This document shows, piece after piece, positions 1 through 8,060 of a stretch of DNA of 64,000 nucleotides. Below the pieces are notes generated by a model. It saw nothing but the letters and a program-made list of their open reading frames with translations, was not told where the DNA came from and ran no database searches. The position numbers and the translations under genes were made by a program. This DNA is from Actinomycetes bacterium (GTDB taxonomy: Bacteria > Actinomycetota > Acidimicrobiia > Acidimicrobiales > Ilumatobacteraceae): the NCBI GenBank assembly GCA_025359865.1, contig JANYDH010000014.1:1-64000 (forward strand), given 5' to 3'. The first letter of the stretch is position 1; each line of letters begins with the position of its first letter.

Positions 1-67
1 GCACATTGCGGGTGGGGTGTGGCGGCACCCCGACCTGACTTCACCGATGTGAGTGGTGGGGCGTGGT

Positions 68-119
68 CGACACGTGGAGGCACGTGTGCCTACGTAGCGA
101 CACGTGCCTCCACGTGTCG
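68..119. repeat. Nested perfect palindrome with CACGTG motifs in 10-bp register
   Basis: The arms 68-87 and 100-119 are perfect 20-base inverted repeats around a 12-base loop. Each arm is itself an imperfect palindrome. Hexamer palindromes start every 10 bases: CACGTG at 71, 81, 101 and 111, and TACGTA at 91. One helical turn between sites places them all on the same face of the DNA. It could be a strong hairpin or a multi-site operator; the function is unknown. Confidence 0.85.
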
Positions 120-272
120 CTACGATCAGCGATCCGAACTCGCCACGGCGGAGACCCGGTCCCCGGCCGGCTGGCCTCTTAGCCGCGCGTCGCACCACCT
201 CAGCCCGTCGATGATCACAACGCGGCAGCGTGAGCGAACGAATTCGTGCTCCAACTCGACACAAGGGCTGAG

Positions 273-314
273 CTTTGGCGTTGGGTTGTTGTCAATGACA
301 GCCCAACGCCAAAG
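273..314. repeat. 42-bp dispersed palindromic repeat, full copy A
   Basis: The outer arms are CTTTGGCGTTGGG (273-285) and its exact complement CCCAACGCCAAAG (302-314). An inner hairpin, TGTCA-A-TGACA, occupies 290-300. Full copies of the same length occur at 11541-11582 and 34642-34683, and half copies occur elsewhere. Here it lies about 85 bases past the livK stop codon. Confidence 0.9.
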
Positions 315-397
315 GTCGAACGATTTCGCCTCACCCTCACCTTCGCCTCATCCTCGCCTTCGTTGCGGCGGTGCTCACGGCTACGGAGATGCGTTGA

Positions 398-1876
398 CTA
401 CTTCGTTTCGTAGTCGGTGATCAAGGTTCCGATGTCGGTGAACGTCTTAGCCGTCGCGTCGTACTGCAGTACTTGTAGCGACTCGAACATGTAGGGGTCC
501 TCCTCGCCGTTCGACCGGATGGTTGCGCCATCGCGAGCGAGCGAGGCGACATATGTGAAGTCGCGTGCCGCATTGATGATCGATGCGCGAGTGAGACCCT
601 CCGGCGACGCCTGAGCCTGCTTCAAGATGGCCACGGTCACCTCGCCAACTGTCCAACCAACACCGGCTGTGGTGATGATGTCACCCTTGCCGATGCTGTT
701 CATGTAGTCGACATAACCCTTGACCGACGGGTTCTGCTGCACGGCCGGATCGCCGAGGTCGACCAAGTTGCTGGACGTGATCAGACCGTTCGCCGCGTCA
801 CCGGCTGCGCCGAGGATGAGTTGGTTGGCACACGTGTTCGTGACGAACGTCTTGGGATCCCAGCCGGCGTTCTGGGCCTTGGCTGCAGCAAGTTCGGTGA
901 GAAAGCCGATGCACCCGGCGCCGAGCGGCACCGCCATGATCACATCGGGGGCCTTGCTGGCGATGCTGGTGATCTGTGACGTGGGCGGATTGGCATCGGT
1001 TGCTTCGATGGTCTGCTCGTCGACGATGTCCAGGTTGAACTCGCCAGCGAGTTCCTTGAACGCATCGGCGTAGACCTGGCCAAACTCGCTGTTGACGTAG
1101 AACAACCCCACCGTGGCCCCGTCGGGGAACAAGTTGGAGATCTGCTGTGCATAGACCTTCGACTCGACGTTGTAGGGCACCAATAGTCCGGTGGTCCATG
1201 GGAAGTCGGCAACCTCACCCCACGTGGGCGATCCACTGAGTGCGTTGAGCTGCGGGATGCAGTCGTCATTCAGTGTTTGACGGACAGCGGCGTTGTTGGG
1301 TGTACCGATGATGCCGGTGAACACGTTGGCACCCGCGTCGATCAGCTTCGAGACAGCGCCGGGAGTGAGATCCTTGCTGTACTGGTCGTCTTCAACTGTC
1401 AGCTCGATCTTGGTGTCACCCAACAGGCCCTGCTCGTTGGCGTAGTCGATGTAAGCCTGCAGCCCGTCCTTGACGGGGGCGAACGCGGCTGCTGCGACAC
1501 CGCCGGTGAGCGGCATGACCGAACCGATCTGTACCGTGCCCTCGATAGGGGCGTCGGCTGCTGCGGGATCGACACAATCATCGGTGTTCACCGCAAACGC
1601 TGCCGCCTTGGCGTCGGTCGCAGCCGGGGCGGTATCGGGCGCTGCCGTATCAGCGGGCGCGTCGGTACCAGCAGGCGCTTCAGTGGCAGCCGACTCCGTA
1701 TCAGCGGGAACGTCGGTACCAGCAGGCGTTTCGGTACCAGCCGGAGCCCCGGTTCCGGCCGGAGCCACCGTGGTGGCCGGCGCAACGGTGGTGACTGCTG
1801 TCTTGCTATCACTACCGCATGACGCAACCAGCATGACACCTGCCGCAGCAAGCGCGACGAGTTTTGAACGATTCAT
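398..1876 (-). CDS. livK: Branched-chain amino-acid ABC transporter, substrate-binding lipoprotein
   Basis: Extracellular solute receptor of a LivKHMGF-type importer. The 492-aa protein starts with a lipoprotein signal whose lipobox VASC puts the lipidated Cys at residue 20. An Ala/Thr/Pro/Glu-rich linker follows to about residue 85. The rest is a type I periplasmic-binding fold of the LivK/amide-binding group (begins IEGTVQIGSVMPLTG). The ATG at 1876 was chosen because the signal peptide starts there and a purine-rich GAAGGGGGA lies just upstream. It is the last gene of the operon, 32 bases after livM. The exact ligand (branched-chain amino acid, amide or urea) cannot be read from sequence. 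Confidence 0.92.
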   Translation of the reverse strand: MNRSKLVALAAAGVMLVASCGSDSKTAVTTVAPATTVAPAGTGAPAGTETPAGTDVPADTESAATEAPAGTDAPADTAAPDTAPAATDAKAAAFAVNTDDCVDPAAADAPIEGTVQIGSVMPLTGGVAAAAFAPVKDGLQAYIDYANEQGLLGDTKIELTVEDDQYSKDLTPGAVSKLIDAGANVFTGIIGTPNNAAVRQTLNDDCIPQLNALSGSPTWGEVADFPWTTGLLVPYNVESKVYAQQISNLFPDGATVGLFYVNSEFGQVYADAFKELAGEFNLDIVDEQTIEATDANPPTSQITSIASKAPDVIMAVPLGAGCIGFLTELAAAKAQNAGWDPKTFVTNTCANQLILGAAGDAANGLITSSNLVDLGDPAVQQNPSVKGYVDYMNSIGKGDIITTAGVGWTVGEVTVAILKQAQASPEGLTRASIINAARDFTYVASLARDGATIRSNGEEDPYMFESLQVLQYDATAKTFTDIGTLITDYETK

Positions 1877-1908
1877 GATCACGGACTGTCCCCCTTCATC
1901 GGGTGGGC

Positions 1909-3078
1909 CTAGAGTTCCCCGGCTACGGTGTCGTCGACAGGGGTGTCTACGAGCGTACCTGTGCCTGTGCCTGTGCCCGCCCGGCGTGGAACGATCCGCA
2001 TGAGTCGCGGGCTGTGCTGATGCCACACTCCGACAATGCCTCTGGGCGCTACGAACATGAGCGCGATGAGCGTCACCGCGAAGATCCCCGTACCCGGCGA
2101 GGTCTTCGCCCAAGAAAAGAACGGCCGGATGATGGCGGGGATGTTCTTTTCGTCGCTCCAGTCGCCGGTCTTTTGGGTGATGAACACATACAGGCCAGAA
2201 CCGATGATCGGCCCCCACAGGGAACCAGCGCCGCCGATCACCATGACGATCAAGAATGTGATCGAGCCTGCGATCGAAAGAAACGTCGAGTCGGGCACGA
2301 CGTTGTTGGTAAGGATCGTCGAAACACACCCGGGGAGTGCGCACAACCCCGCAGAGATGCCGAACGCCATCGCCTTGGTACCTGCCAGGTTGACGCCCAT
2401 CACGGCGGCAGCCGTTTCGTTGTCGCGGATGGCGATAAGCGACCGTCCAGACCTGCTCTTCACCACGCCCCGGCACACGAGGTAGGTGATGACGACCACC
2501 CCGGCAGCGATCCAGAAGTAGAACGGTTTCGCACCCTGACCGCGCATGTCACCGAACGGGTTCCATCCGAAGATCTCGTACGTCCGGCGCTTCTTACTGA
2601 AGTTGAAACCGGCATTGTCGAGCCCCCGCGGCCCCCCGGTGAGCCACGTCAGCTTGCGCCACTTGATGAACTGTGGAAACACAAGGCCGAGCGCGAGTGT
2701 GACCAGGGCCAAGTAGATGCCTTTGATGCGCAGCGCTGGCAGCGAAACGAGTACTCCGATCACGAACGCAACGATGAACGCAATCGGAAACGTGACGAGC
2801 GGGCTCCAGCCCCAGCGCGACACAATGATGCCGGTGGCATAGGCCCCGATCCCGAAGAACGCGTTGTGGCCGAGCGAGATCTGGCCCGTGTATCCGAGCA
2901 GCAAGTTGAGCGACATCGCCGCGGCCATCAAGACGAACGCGTTGGTGAACTGGTCGATCAGGGGATTGCTGCCGTGAGTGGGTACCCACAGCATCACCCC
3001 GATGACAGCTGCGCCAGCAACGAGACGCAGCGCCCAGTTGGCAGCGCGTCCCTCATGGATCGTGACGAGCGATTTCAT
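1909..3078 (-). CDS. livM: Branched-chain amino-acid ABC transporter permease LivM
   Basis: Inner-membrane permease subunit, 389 aa, that pairs with LivH to form the translocation path. It has many hydrophobic segments and the family signature LGYTGQISLGHNAFFGIGAY near residue 65. The C-terminal half contains the conserved GGAGSLWGPIIGS stretch. The ATG at 3078 overlaps the livH stop in an ATGA junction, so the two are translationally coupled. A longer reading frame extends upstream into livH but would give a non-membrane N-terminus, so I rejected that start. The C-terminus carries a short Thr/Gly-rich hydrophilic tail. Confidence 0.93.
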   Translation of the reverse strand: MKSLVTIHEGRAANWALRLVAGAAVIGVMLWVPTHGSNPLIDQFTNAFVLMAAAMSLNLLLGYTGQISLGHNAFFGIGAYATGIIVSRWGWSPLVTFPIAFIVAFVIGVLVSLPALRIKGIYLALVTLALGLVFPQFIKWRKLTWLTGGPRGLDNAGFNFSKKRRTYEIFGWNPFGDMRGQGAKPFYFWIAAGVVVITYLVCRGVVKSRSGRSLIAIRDNETAAAVMGVNLAGTKAMAFGISAGLCALPGCVSTILTNNVVPDSTFLSIAGSITFLIVMVIGGAGSLWGPIIGSGLYVFITQKTGDWSDEKNIPAIIRPFFSWAKTSPGTGIFAVTLIALMFVAPRGIVGVWHQHSPRLMRIVPRRAGTGTGTGTLVDTPVDDTVAGEL

Positions 3079-3998
3079 ACGCGTTCCACCTTGGCCGTAC
3101 CGAACAGACCGGAGGGTTTGACGAGGAGCACGACCACGATCACGAAGAGCGCGACACCGAGCTTCAGTTCCTGTCCGATCCACTCGGGAAAGTACCCGGC
3201 GCCCATGTTCTCGATCACACCGATGGCAAGGCCGCCGATGACTGCACCGCCAGGACTGTCAAAACCGCCGAGTGTTGCAGCTGCCGAGCTGTAGATGAAC
3301 ACCGTGAACATCAACCCAAGGTTGACGGAGTTGTTGATACCGGCAAACACCACGCCGCCAAGGGCGCCGATTGCAGCGGCGAGCCCCCAACTGAACATCA
3401 ACACGCGGTTGGTTCGAATGCCGACCAGCTTCGCGCTCTCCGGGTTGCTGGCGACCGCCCGCATCGCGAGGCCGAGCTTGGTCTTATTGAACACGAAGAA
3501 CAACACCGCCGTGAGCACCAGCACCAACACGAGCACCCCGAGATACTTCAATCGCCACGCCGCGCCGAGAATCGTCACGAAGTCGGTGTCTTTGCTGGGG
3601 AACAGCGTTGGGAAATTCGCCTGCTTGCTCACTGCGCTGTTCGGCAGGATCTGGTCACCCCAAATGGCGCCGTCCAACCAGTTGAGCCCTTGAAACAGCC
3701 CGATCGTCACGATGAACACCGCGAACGGAGACTTCTTGCTGATCGGTCTGACCAGCGTGACCTCTACAACAGCGCCGAGTGCGAAACCAACCGCGACACC
3801 GATCACCAGCGCGAAGCCGATCGGGATACCCCATTCGCCCAGCTGGTACACGACGTACGTGCAGAACAACGCCATCTCACCTTGCGCGAAGTTGAGATGG
3901 CCGGTGCCGCGGTAGATGATCACCAGCCCGAGGGCCAACAGCGCGTAGACACTTCCGATACTGAGACCATCGAAGAGGTATTGCAGGAATCGTTCCAT
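3075..3998 (-). CDS. livH: Branched-chain amino-acid ABC transporter permease LivH
   Basis: Second membrane permease of the importer, 307 aa, of usual LivH length. The N-terminus reads DGLSIGSVYALLALGLVIIY followed by GHLNFAQGEMA, the conserved LivH start. Several further membrane helices follow, and the SWGLAAAIGALGG segment lies near residue 205. The ATG at 3998 shares one base with the livF stop, and the gene's own stop overlaps livM by four bases. The gene therefore sits in the middle of a coupled operon in the order G-F-H-M-K. Confidence 0.94.
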   Translation of the reverse strand: MERFLQYLFDGLSIGSVYALLALGLVIIYRGTGHLNFAQGEMALFCTYVVYQLGEWGIPIGFALVIGVAVGFALGAVVEVTLVRPISKKSPFAVFIVTIGLFQGLNWLDGAIWGDQILPNSAVSKQANFPTLFPSKDTDFVTILGAAWRLKYLGVLVLVLVLTAVLFFVFNKTKLGLAMRAVASNPESAKLVGIRTNRVLMFSWGLAAAIGALGGVVFAGINNSVNLGLMFTVFIYSSAAATLGGFDSPGGAVIGGLAIGVIENMGAGYFPEWIGQELKLGVALFVIVVVLLVKPSGLFGTAKVERV

Positions 3999-4705
3999 CA
4001 GAACCCCAGGTACGCCTTGCGGATGCTGTCGTCCGCGCTCAGTTCGTCACTCGAGCCCGAGGCGACGATGCGACCGGTTTCGATCAGGTACACCCGTCGG
4101 GCAATCTTCATCGCCAGGTTGGCGTTTTGCTCAACGAGTAGGACCGACAGACCCTTGTCACGATTGAGGCTGGCGATGATGCCGAACAACTCTTGGGTGA
4201 TGAGAGGGGCGAGCCCCAAGCTGGGCTCGTCACACAGCAACAGCTTCGGCCGGCTCATCAGTGCTCGCGCGATCGCCACCATCTGCTGCTCGCCCCCGCT
4301 CAGGCTTCCGGCGCGCTGCTCACGCCGCTCGCGCAGACGCGGGAACACCTCGAACCAGTGAGCGAGGTCTTCGTCGATCTCGTCGTCGTTGCGCACGAAT
4401 GCGCCGGCTCTGAGGTTGTCCTCGACACTCAGTTCGGGAAACGTGCCGCGACCCTGTGGTACCTGGGCAATGCCGGCGCGCACGATCGCGTCGGGCGACG
4501 ACTTGGTAATTGATTGGCCGGCGAACGTGATCGACCCAGATCGCGCGATCATGCCGCTGATCGCACGCATGGTGGTGGTCTTGCCTGCACCGTTCGAGCC
4601 GAGGATCACCACGATCTCGCCTTCTTCAACCACCAGGTTGAGGTCGACGAGTACGTTGACCGGGCCATATCCGGCCCGCAAAGTGGAAACTTCCAACAGG
4701 CTCAT
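3998..4705 (-). CDS. livF: Branched-chain amino-acid ABC transporter ATPase LivF
   Basis: Cytoplasmic ATPase subunit, 235 aa. It shows Walker A GSNGAGKTT near residue 36, the signature LSGGEQQMVAIARAL near 136, Walker B LLLCDEPSLGLAP, and the switch His in LLVEQNANLA (Gln-Asn form typical of LivF). The ATG at 4705 overlaps the livG stop as ATGA. Together with LivG it forms the heterodimer that powers LivHM. Length and motifs are complete, with no sign of damage. Confidence 0.94.
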   Translation of the reverse strand: MSLLEVSTLRAGYGPVNVLVDLNLVVEEGEIVVILGSNGAGKTTTMRAISGMIARSGSITFAGQSITKSSPDAIVRAGIAQVPQGRGTFPELSVEDNLRAGAFVRNDDEIDEDLAHWFEVFPRLRERREQRAGSLSGGEQQMVAIARALMSRPKLLLCDEPSLGLAPLITQELFGIIASLNRDKGLSVLLVEQNANLAMKIARRVYLIETGRIVASGSSDELSADDSIRKAYLGF

Positions 4706-5523
4706 ACACCCGTCCCGAGGTAGGCGTCAATCACGCGTTGGTCGCTCTGTACTTCAAATGGCGTGCCCTCTGCGATCTTGCGGCCAAACTCCATAGCGAC
4801 AACTCGGTCGCTGATGCTCATCACCATCGACATGTGGTGTTCGACCAGCAGGACCGTGAGTGAGAACTGATCGCGGATAGTGACAATCGTGTCCCCCAGT
4901 TCGTCGACCTCGCCATGCGTGAGCCCGCTTGCCGGCTCGTCCATCAACAAAAAGCTTGGCCGCGCGGCAAGCGCCCTGGCGATTTCGAGACGCTTCAGCG
5001 TGCCGAATGGAAGTCCTGCAGCAGGTCGGAACATCAACGGGCCCAAGCCGAGCTGCACGAGCAGATCGCCCGCAAAGTCGCGCGTCACCCGGTTCTCCTT
5101 GGCCGTGCCGATCCGGGTGATTGCACGACCAAATCCCACGTGCCCCTGGCTGTGGGCCCCGACCATGACGTTCTCGAGGAGCGACATCGACGGAAAGAGT
5201 GCCAGATTCTGAAAAGTGCGGGCGATACCAAGGTTGGCAATCTCGTGGGCCGGCACCCCCACTTGATGGCCGAGGAAGGGCACCTCGCCCAGCAACGGGA
5301 GGCGTCGCGGCCGCGCACCAACGAGATCATTGCCCCGGTACAGCACCTGTCCACTCGCCGGTTGGTAGATACGGCTGACCACGTTGAACATGGTGGTCTT
5401 GCCGGCACCGTTGGGGCCGATCAGGCCACAGATCTGACCTTCATCGATGGAGAACGACAGCCCGTCGAGCGCCACGATGCCGCCGAACCTAACCGTGATG
5501 TCGCGCACCTCGAGCAAACTCAC
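4702..5523 (-). CDS. livG: Branched-chain amino-acid ABC transporter ATPase LivG
   Basis: First gene of the liv operon, 273 aa. It has Walker A GPNGAGKTT near residue 37, Walker B FLLMDEPASGL, and the LivG switch LVEHHMSMVM. The usual signature sequence LSGGQ is replaced by LPFGTLKRLEIARAL; LivG proteins commonly carry a diverged version. The start is GTG at 5523, preceded by a purine-rich GGGGGAAGG. The next gene upstream is divergent, so the operon promoter must lie within 5524-5703. Confidence 0.93.
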   Translation of the reverse strand: MSLLEVRDITVRFGGIVALDGLSFSIDEGQICGLIGPNGAGKTTMFNVVSRIYQPASGQVLYRGNDLVGARPRRLPLLGEVPFLGHQVGVPAHEIANLGIARTFQNLALFPSMSLLENVMVGAHSQGHVGFGRAITRIGTAKENRVTRDFAGDLLVQLGLGPLMFRPAAGLPFGTLKRLEIARALAARPSFLLMDEPASGLTHGEVDELGDTIVTIRDQFSLTVLLVEHHMSMVMSISDRVVAMEFGRKIAEGTPFEVQSDQRVIDAYLGTGV

Positions 5524-5703
5524 ATCCCACCTTCCCCCATCACGAATGCGACCATAGCCGATCCGGGGCTGGCGCTGTAGCCGAAAGTGGACGACACTGT
5601 GTTCATCACTTGACGAACCCTTGACACGGACCCATCAAAGATTTGCTCAAGTTCTCACTTCTAGTTGCCGATTCGCTCATCAACATTGGTGGAGGACCAC
5701 GAC
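5524..5703. promoter_or_regulatory. Divergent promoter region between livG and the HTH membrane protein
   Basis: These 180 bases separate two divergent genes, so they must carry the liv promoter and that of the plus-strand gene. A TTGACA hexamer at 5621-5626 points toward the plus strand, but I see no clear -10 box at the right distance. A purine-rich GGTGGAGGA precedes the ATG at 5704. No riboswitch-like structure was recognised. Confidence 0.4.
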
Positions 5704-6879
5704 ATGACCCCGGGCGACACGATCGATATCAACAGCGCAGCGTTCGCGCGACGGTTGGCGAACCTGTTGGCTGAGCGGCGCCGCGAGTCCGGCAAGAGTC
5801 TTCGCTCGCTCGCTCGGCTGAGTAAGGGCAGCTTTTCGGTGCGCGACCTGCGCGAGTTAGAGCAAGGCAACCGCGCCCTCGACGACAGCATCATCGGCGC
5901 GGCGTCGCTGCTGTATCAGGCCGACCTCGACAGTATTCTGCCAGTGCGTCTTCCACTGGAGATCCGCCCCTTCGGAGTGCTTGCCACCAGTGGTCTCACG
6001 ACACCATTCGTCCCCGACGACAGTACATCGTTGCTGTCTAGCTATTTGAGGCTGGTCCGCCAGCTCAGACTTCAGCAGCGTGAGCCCTCGATAGAACTGC
6101 GACGCGAAGACATCGAAGTGATCGCTGAGTTCTTGGGCGAGTCGCCGGTGGCGGTGATCGACCGCTTAGGAGCGCTGATGGGTGCGACCCAGTCCCAGCG
6201 GCGGGCAATGGCCGGGATGTTCCTCGCCGGGGCTGTCGTGATCGGCCTCGCCGGCGGCAGCGTGGCTGCCTTGGGTGCACGCGGATCGAGTTCGGATTCG
6301 TCCGACACCACACCCGTTCAGCAGGCAGCCACCACCACCTTGGTGGTAGCTCAGGACGCGTCGACCCTCCCGTCCGCGCCCGTTACGACGCAAGCATCGA
6401 CGCCGGCACCTTCCACGACACCCTCCACGACACCCTCCACACTGCCGACAACGACAGCGACAACGGCAACGACAGCGACAACGGCAACGGCAACGACAGC
6501 GACAGCGACAGCGGAAACGACAACGACAGTGATCACGGTCACCGCTGCTGTGCCTCCTGCCACCACGCAAGCTCCGGTCGTTGCTCCGGCTGCTCCGGTT
6601 GCCGCTCCCCCAACGACGGCAACGACGGCAACGACGCCGATCCCAGGCAACGTGATCTTCGGCGGTCCAGAGGCACCGACCCAGGCCGAGCCGATCATTG
6701 CGACCACGAGCGATCCTGCCGCCGTAGCCGACGGCTCCCCACCGCTCGCGCCCGTCATCGTGGCCGATGCTCCTCCGCCCACGCCAGCCGCCACGCCCGC
6801 GCCGCCCACTTCCGCGGTCGATGTCGGCGGTGTCGGCGGTGTAGCCACGGGCCAACCTCCGGTACCCAGCCTGCCGTAG
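5704..6879 (+). CDS. Membrane-anchored HTH protein with Thr/Ala/Pro-rich outer tail
   Basis: Protein of 391 aa with an unusual layout. Residues about 14-75 look like a helix-turn-helix domain of the XRE type (arginine-rich helix, then SLRSLARLSKGSFSVRDLRELE). A helical region follows to about 165. One membrane span lies at about 178-198, and the remainder is an outer tail of mostly Thr, Ala, Pro and Val. The tail DNA at 6410-6530 is built of short repeats (ACGGCAACGACAGCG-like). The HTH-span-tail order resembles RodZ, but no RodZ homology is claimed. The start is the ATG at 5704, behind a good GGAGG site. It might sense envelope state and act on DNA; the function is unknown. Confidence 0.75.
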   Translation: MTPGDTIDINSAAFARRLANLLAERRRESGKSLRSLARLSKGSFSVRDLRELEQGNRALDDSIIGAASLLYQADLDSILPVRLPLEIRPFGVLATSGLTTPFVPDDSTSLLSSYLRLVRQLRLQQREPSIELRREDIEVIAEFLGESPVAVIDRLGALMGATQSQRRAMAGMFLAGAVVIGLAGGSVAALGARGSSSDSSDTTPVQQAATTTLVVAQDASTLPSAPVTTQASTPAPSTTPSTTPSTLPTTTATTATTATTATATTATATAETTTTVITVTAAVPPATTQAPVVAPAAPVAAPPTTATTATTPIPGNVIFGGPEAPTQAEPIIATTSDPAAVADGSPPLAPVIVADAPPPTPAATPAPPTSAVDVGGVGGVATGQPPVPSLP

Positions 6880-6951
6880 TCTCGTCTGGCAAAATCTTGC
6901 TCCGCCTCGACGCGCTGAACGATTTACCGTCGTGCATGCAAGGCTGCAGCC

Positions 6952-7608
6952 GTGAGCGACGACGTGAACAGCGCCCCAGAAGAAGTTGTCGACGAGGCAT
7001 ACGCCACCCTGCCGTGGTGGCGTAGCGGCCTCAATCTGGCGGTTGTCGCCGTTGCGATCGCGGTGCTGTCCGCTGGAGTCGGGTTCGTCGTTGGCAACAA
7101 CCGTGCGCTACCCGATCCGAATGCCGTCGATATTGGCTTTCTGCAAGACATGCGTTTTCACCATGAGCAGGCGGTACAGATCAGCTTGCTGTACATCAAT
7201 ACGCTCGGCAGCGACCCCGACCTTCGCACCGTTGCTCGAGAGATCATCATCAACCAGGGCGTCGAGATCGGCCGAATGATCCAACTGCTGCGCGACTTCG
7301 GCAAACCCGAAGCCAACGAAACCGATCTGGCGATGGGGTGGATGAACGATCCGGTGGCGCTCGACCGCATGCCCGGATTGGCCACTGATACCGATTTGGC
7401 ACACCTGCGACGCTCCACCGGCAGCGACGCCGACGCGACTTTCGTGACGTTGATGACCGCTCATCATCAAGGCGGCATTCACATGGCCGAGTACGCCCAG
7501 GTCAACACTGCGGTCAGCGAGGTTCGGCTGATGGCCGAACAGATGGTCGGCGGCCAACGCGAAGAGATCTCCGAGCTGTCGCAATTGCTGGCAGCATCCG
7601 CCGCGTAA
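6952..7608 (+). CDS. DUF305 family membrane protein
   Basis: Protein of 218 aa starting with GTG. One membrane anchor lies at about residues 27-48, followed by an outer DUF305 domain. The two family His motifs are clear: FLQDMRFHHEQAV near residue 66 and LMTAHHQGGIHMAEYA near 165. DUF305 is a ferritin-like helical family often found near copper or oxidative-stress genes; its reaction is not established. It stands alone here, 72 bases after the HTH protein. A half copy of the dispersed repeat starts right at its stop codon and may serve as a terminator. Confidence 0.88.
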   Translation: MSDDVNSAPEEVVDEAYATLPWWRSGLNLAVVAVAIAVLSAGVGFVVGNNRALPDPNAVDIGFLQDMRFHHEQAVQISLLYINTLGSDPDLRTVAREIIINQGVEIGRMIQLLRDFGKPEANETDLAMGWMNDPVALDRMPGLATDTDLAHLRRSTGSDADATFVTLMTAHHQGGIHMAEYAQVNTAVSEVRLMAEQMVGGQREEISELSQLLAASAA

Positions 7609-7609
7609 C

Positions 7610-7674
7610 CTTTGGCGTTTGACTGTCATTGACAGGCTGTCGCACAATGCTGTTTGGTGGTGTGGCAGGTGAGG
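7610..7674. repeat. Left half of dispersed repeat, long form
   Basis: It starts CTTTGGCGTTTGACTGTCA like the 42-bp copies, then continues with about 50 bases that also occur, inverted, at about 20060-20112. Shared stretches include GTCATTGAC, GGCTGTCGCA and GGTGGTGTGG. This shows the family has a longer form. Confidence 0.75.
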
Positions 7675-7804
7675 TTGGCCGTCTGGTCGTGTTGTTGTCG
7701 GCAACGGTGTCATGGTTGCCACTGAACTCGTGGTTGTGCCGCAGCAGTCGGCTCAACGTCGGCGACTGACAGCCCACCCGCTGGCCTACCCGTTGTTGCG
7801 GTGC

Positions 7805-7862
7805 GGAGTCGCGTCGAGTTATCGGCGCTGGCGACATGAAAGTCGACGCGATCCTGCCCGCA
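7805..7862. repeat. 58-bp direct repeat, copy 1
   Basis: It is nearly identical (one mismatch seen) to 7877-7934, with 14 bases between the copies. Inside each copy, TCGCGTCGA and its complement TCGACGCGA form an inverted pair around about 25 bases, so each copy can fold into a hairpin. Confidence 0.85.
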
Positions 7863-7876
7863 ACGCCTTTCCGGGA

Positions 7877-7934
7877 GGAGTCGCGTCGAGTTATCGGCGC
7901 TGGCGACATGGAAGTCGACGCGATCCTGCCCGCA
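7877..7934. repeat. 58-bp direct repeat, copy 2
   Basis: Second copy of the unit at 7805-7862. The only difference I see is GACATGGAAG in place of GACATGAAAG. Two copies, an internal palindrome and no cas genes argue against a CRISPR array. Confidence 0.85.
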
Positions 7935-8026
7935 CAGCGGTCGTGGTCGCTGATCCAGACTTTCACCACGCCTGCCTGTCATGCAACGAACGTTCACGCT
8001 GCTGCGCGACCGCCTGCTGACGGCCA

Positions 8027-8040
8027 GCCCAACGCCAAAG
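8027..8040. repeat. Right half of dispersed repeat
   Basis: GCCCAACGCCAAAG, followed by GTCGGG, matches the right arm of the 42-bp family. It lies 20 bases past the fixA stop codon, with the matching left half 390 bases away at 7610. Confidence 0.8.
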
Positions 8041-8060
8041 GTCGGGTCTGATCGACGGCC

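Larger units (their letters stand above)
1..397. other. Gene-free left edge with two palindromes
   Basis: I see no convincing gene here. The open frame on the plus strand has no family features and runs through both palindromes. The stretch is downstream of the livK stop. It holds a nested palindrome at 68-119 and one full copy of the dispersed 42-bp repeat at 273-314. Either hairpin could help end liv transcription, although neither is followed by a T tract. Confidence 0.6.
7609..8060. other. 450-bp gene-free repeat block
   Basis: No gene is supported between the convergent DUF305 and fixA ends. Open frames here exist only because the repeats lack stops. The block is bracketed by the two halves of the dispersed palindrome, a left half at 7610-7636 and a right half at 8027-8040. 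It also contains a pair of 58-bp direct repeats. It looks like the dispersed repeat opened up around 390 bp of other DNA, or like a small non-autonomous element with that palindrome as its ends. Confidence 0.6.

Noticed and set aside
1903-3294. 463-codon open frame on the plus strand
   Set aside because: It is antisense to livM and livH, which have clear family sequence and coupled junctions; the peptide is Arg/Glu/His-rich with no motif.
6166-6855. Arg/Gly-rich minus-strand frame
   Set aside because: It is the mirror of the Thr/Ala-coding repeats of the HTH membrane protein.
7805-7934. Possible CRISPR array
   Set aside because: Only two copies, a 14-base gap, internal palindrome and no cas genes nearby.
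7514-7969. Minus-strand frame with a repeated peptide
   Set aside because: The peptide repeat only mirrors the 58-bp DNA repeats, and the frame runs into the DUF305 gene; no start site or family.
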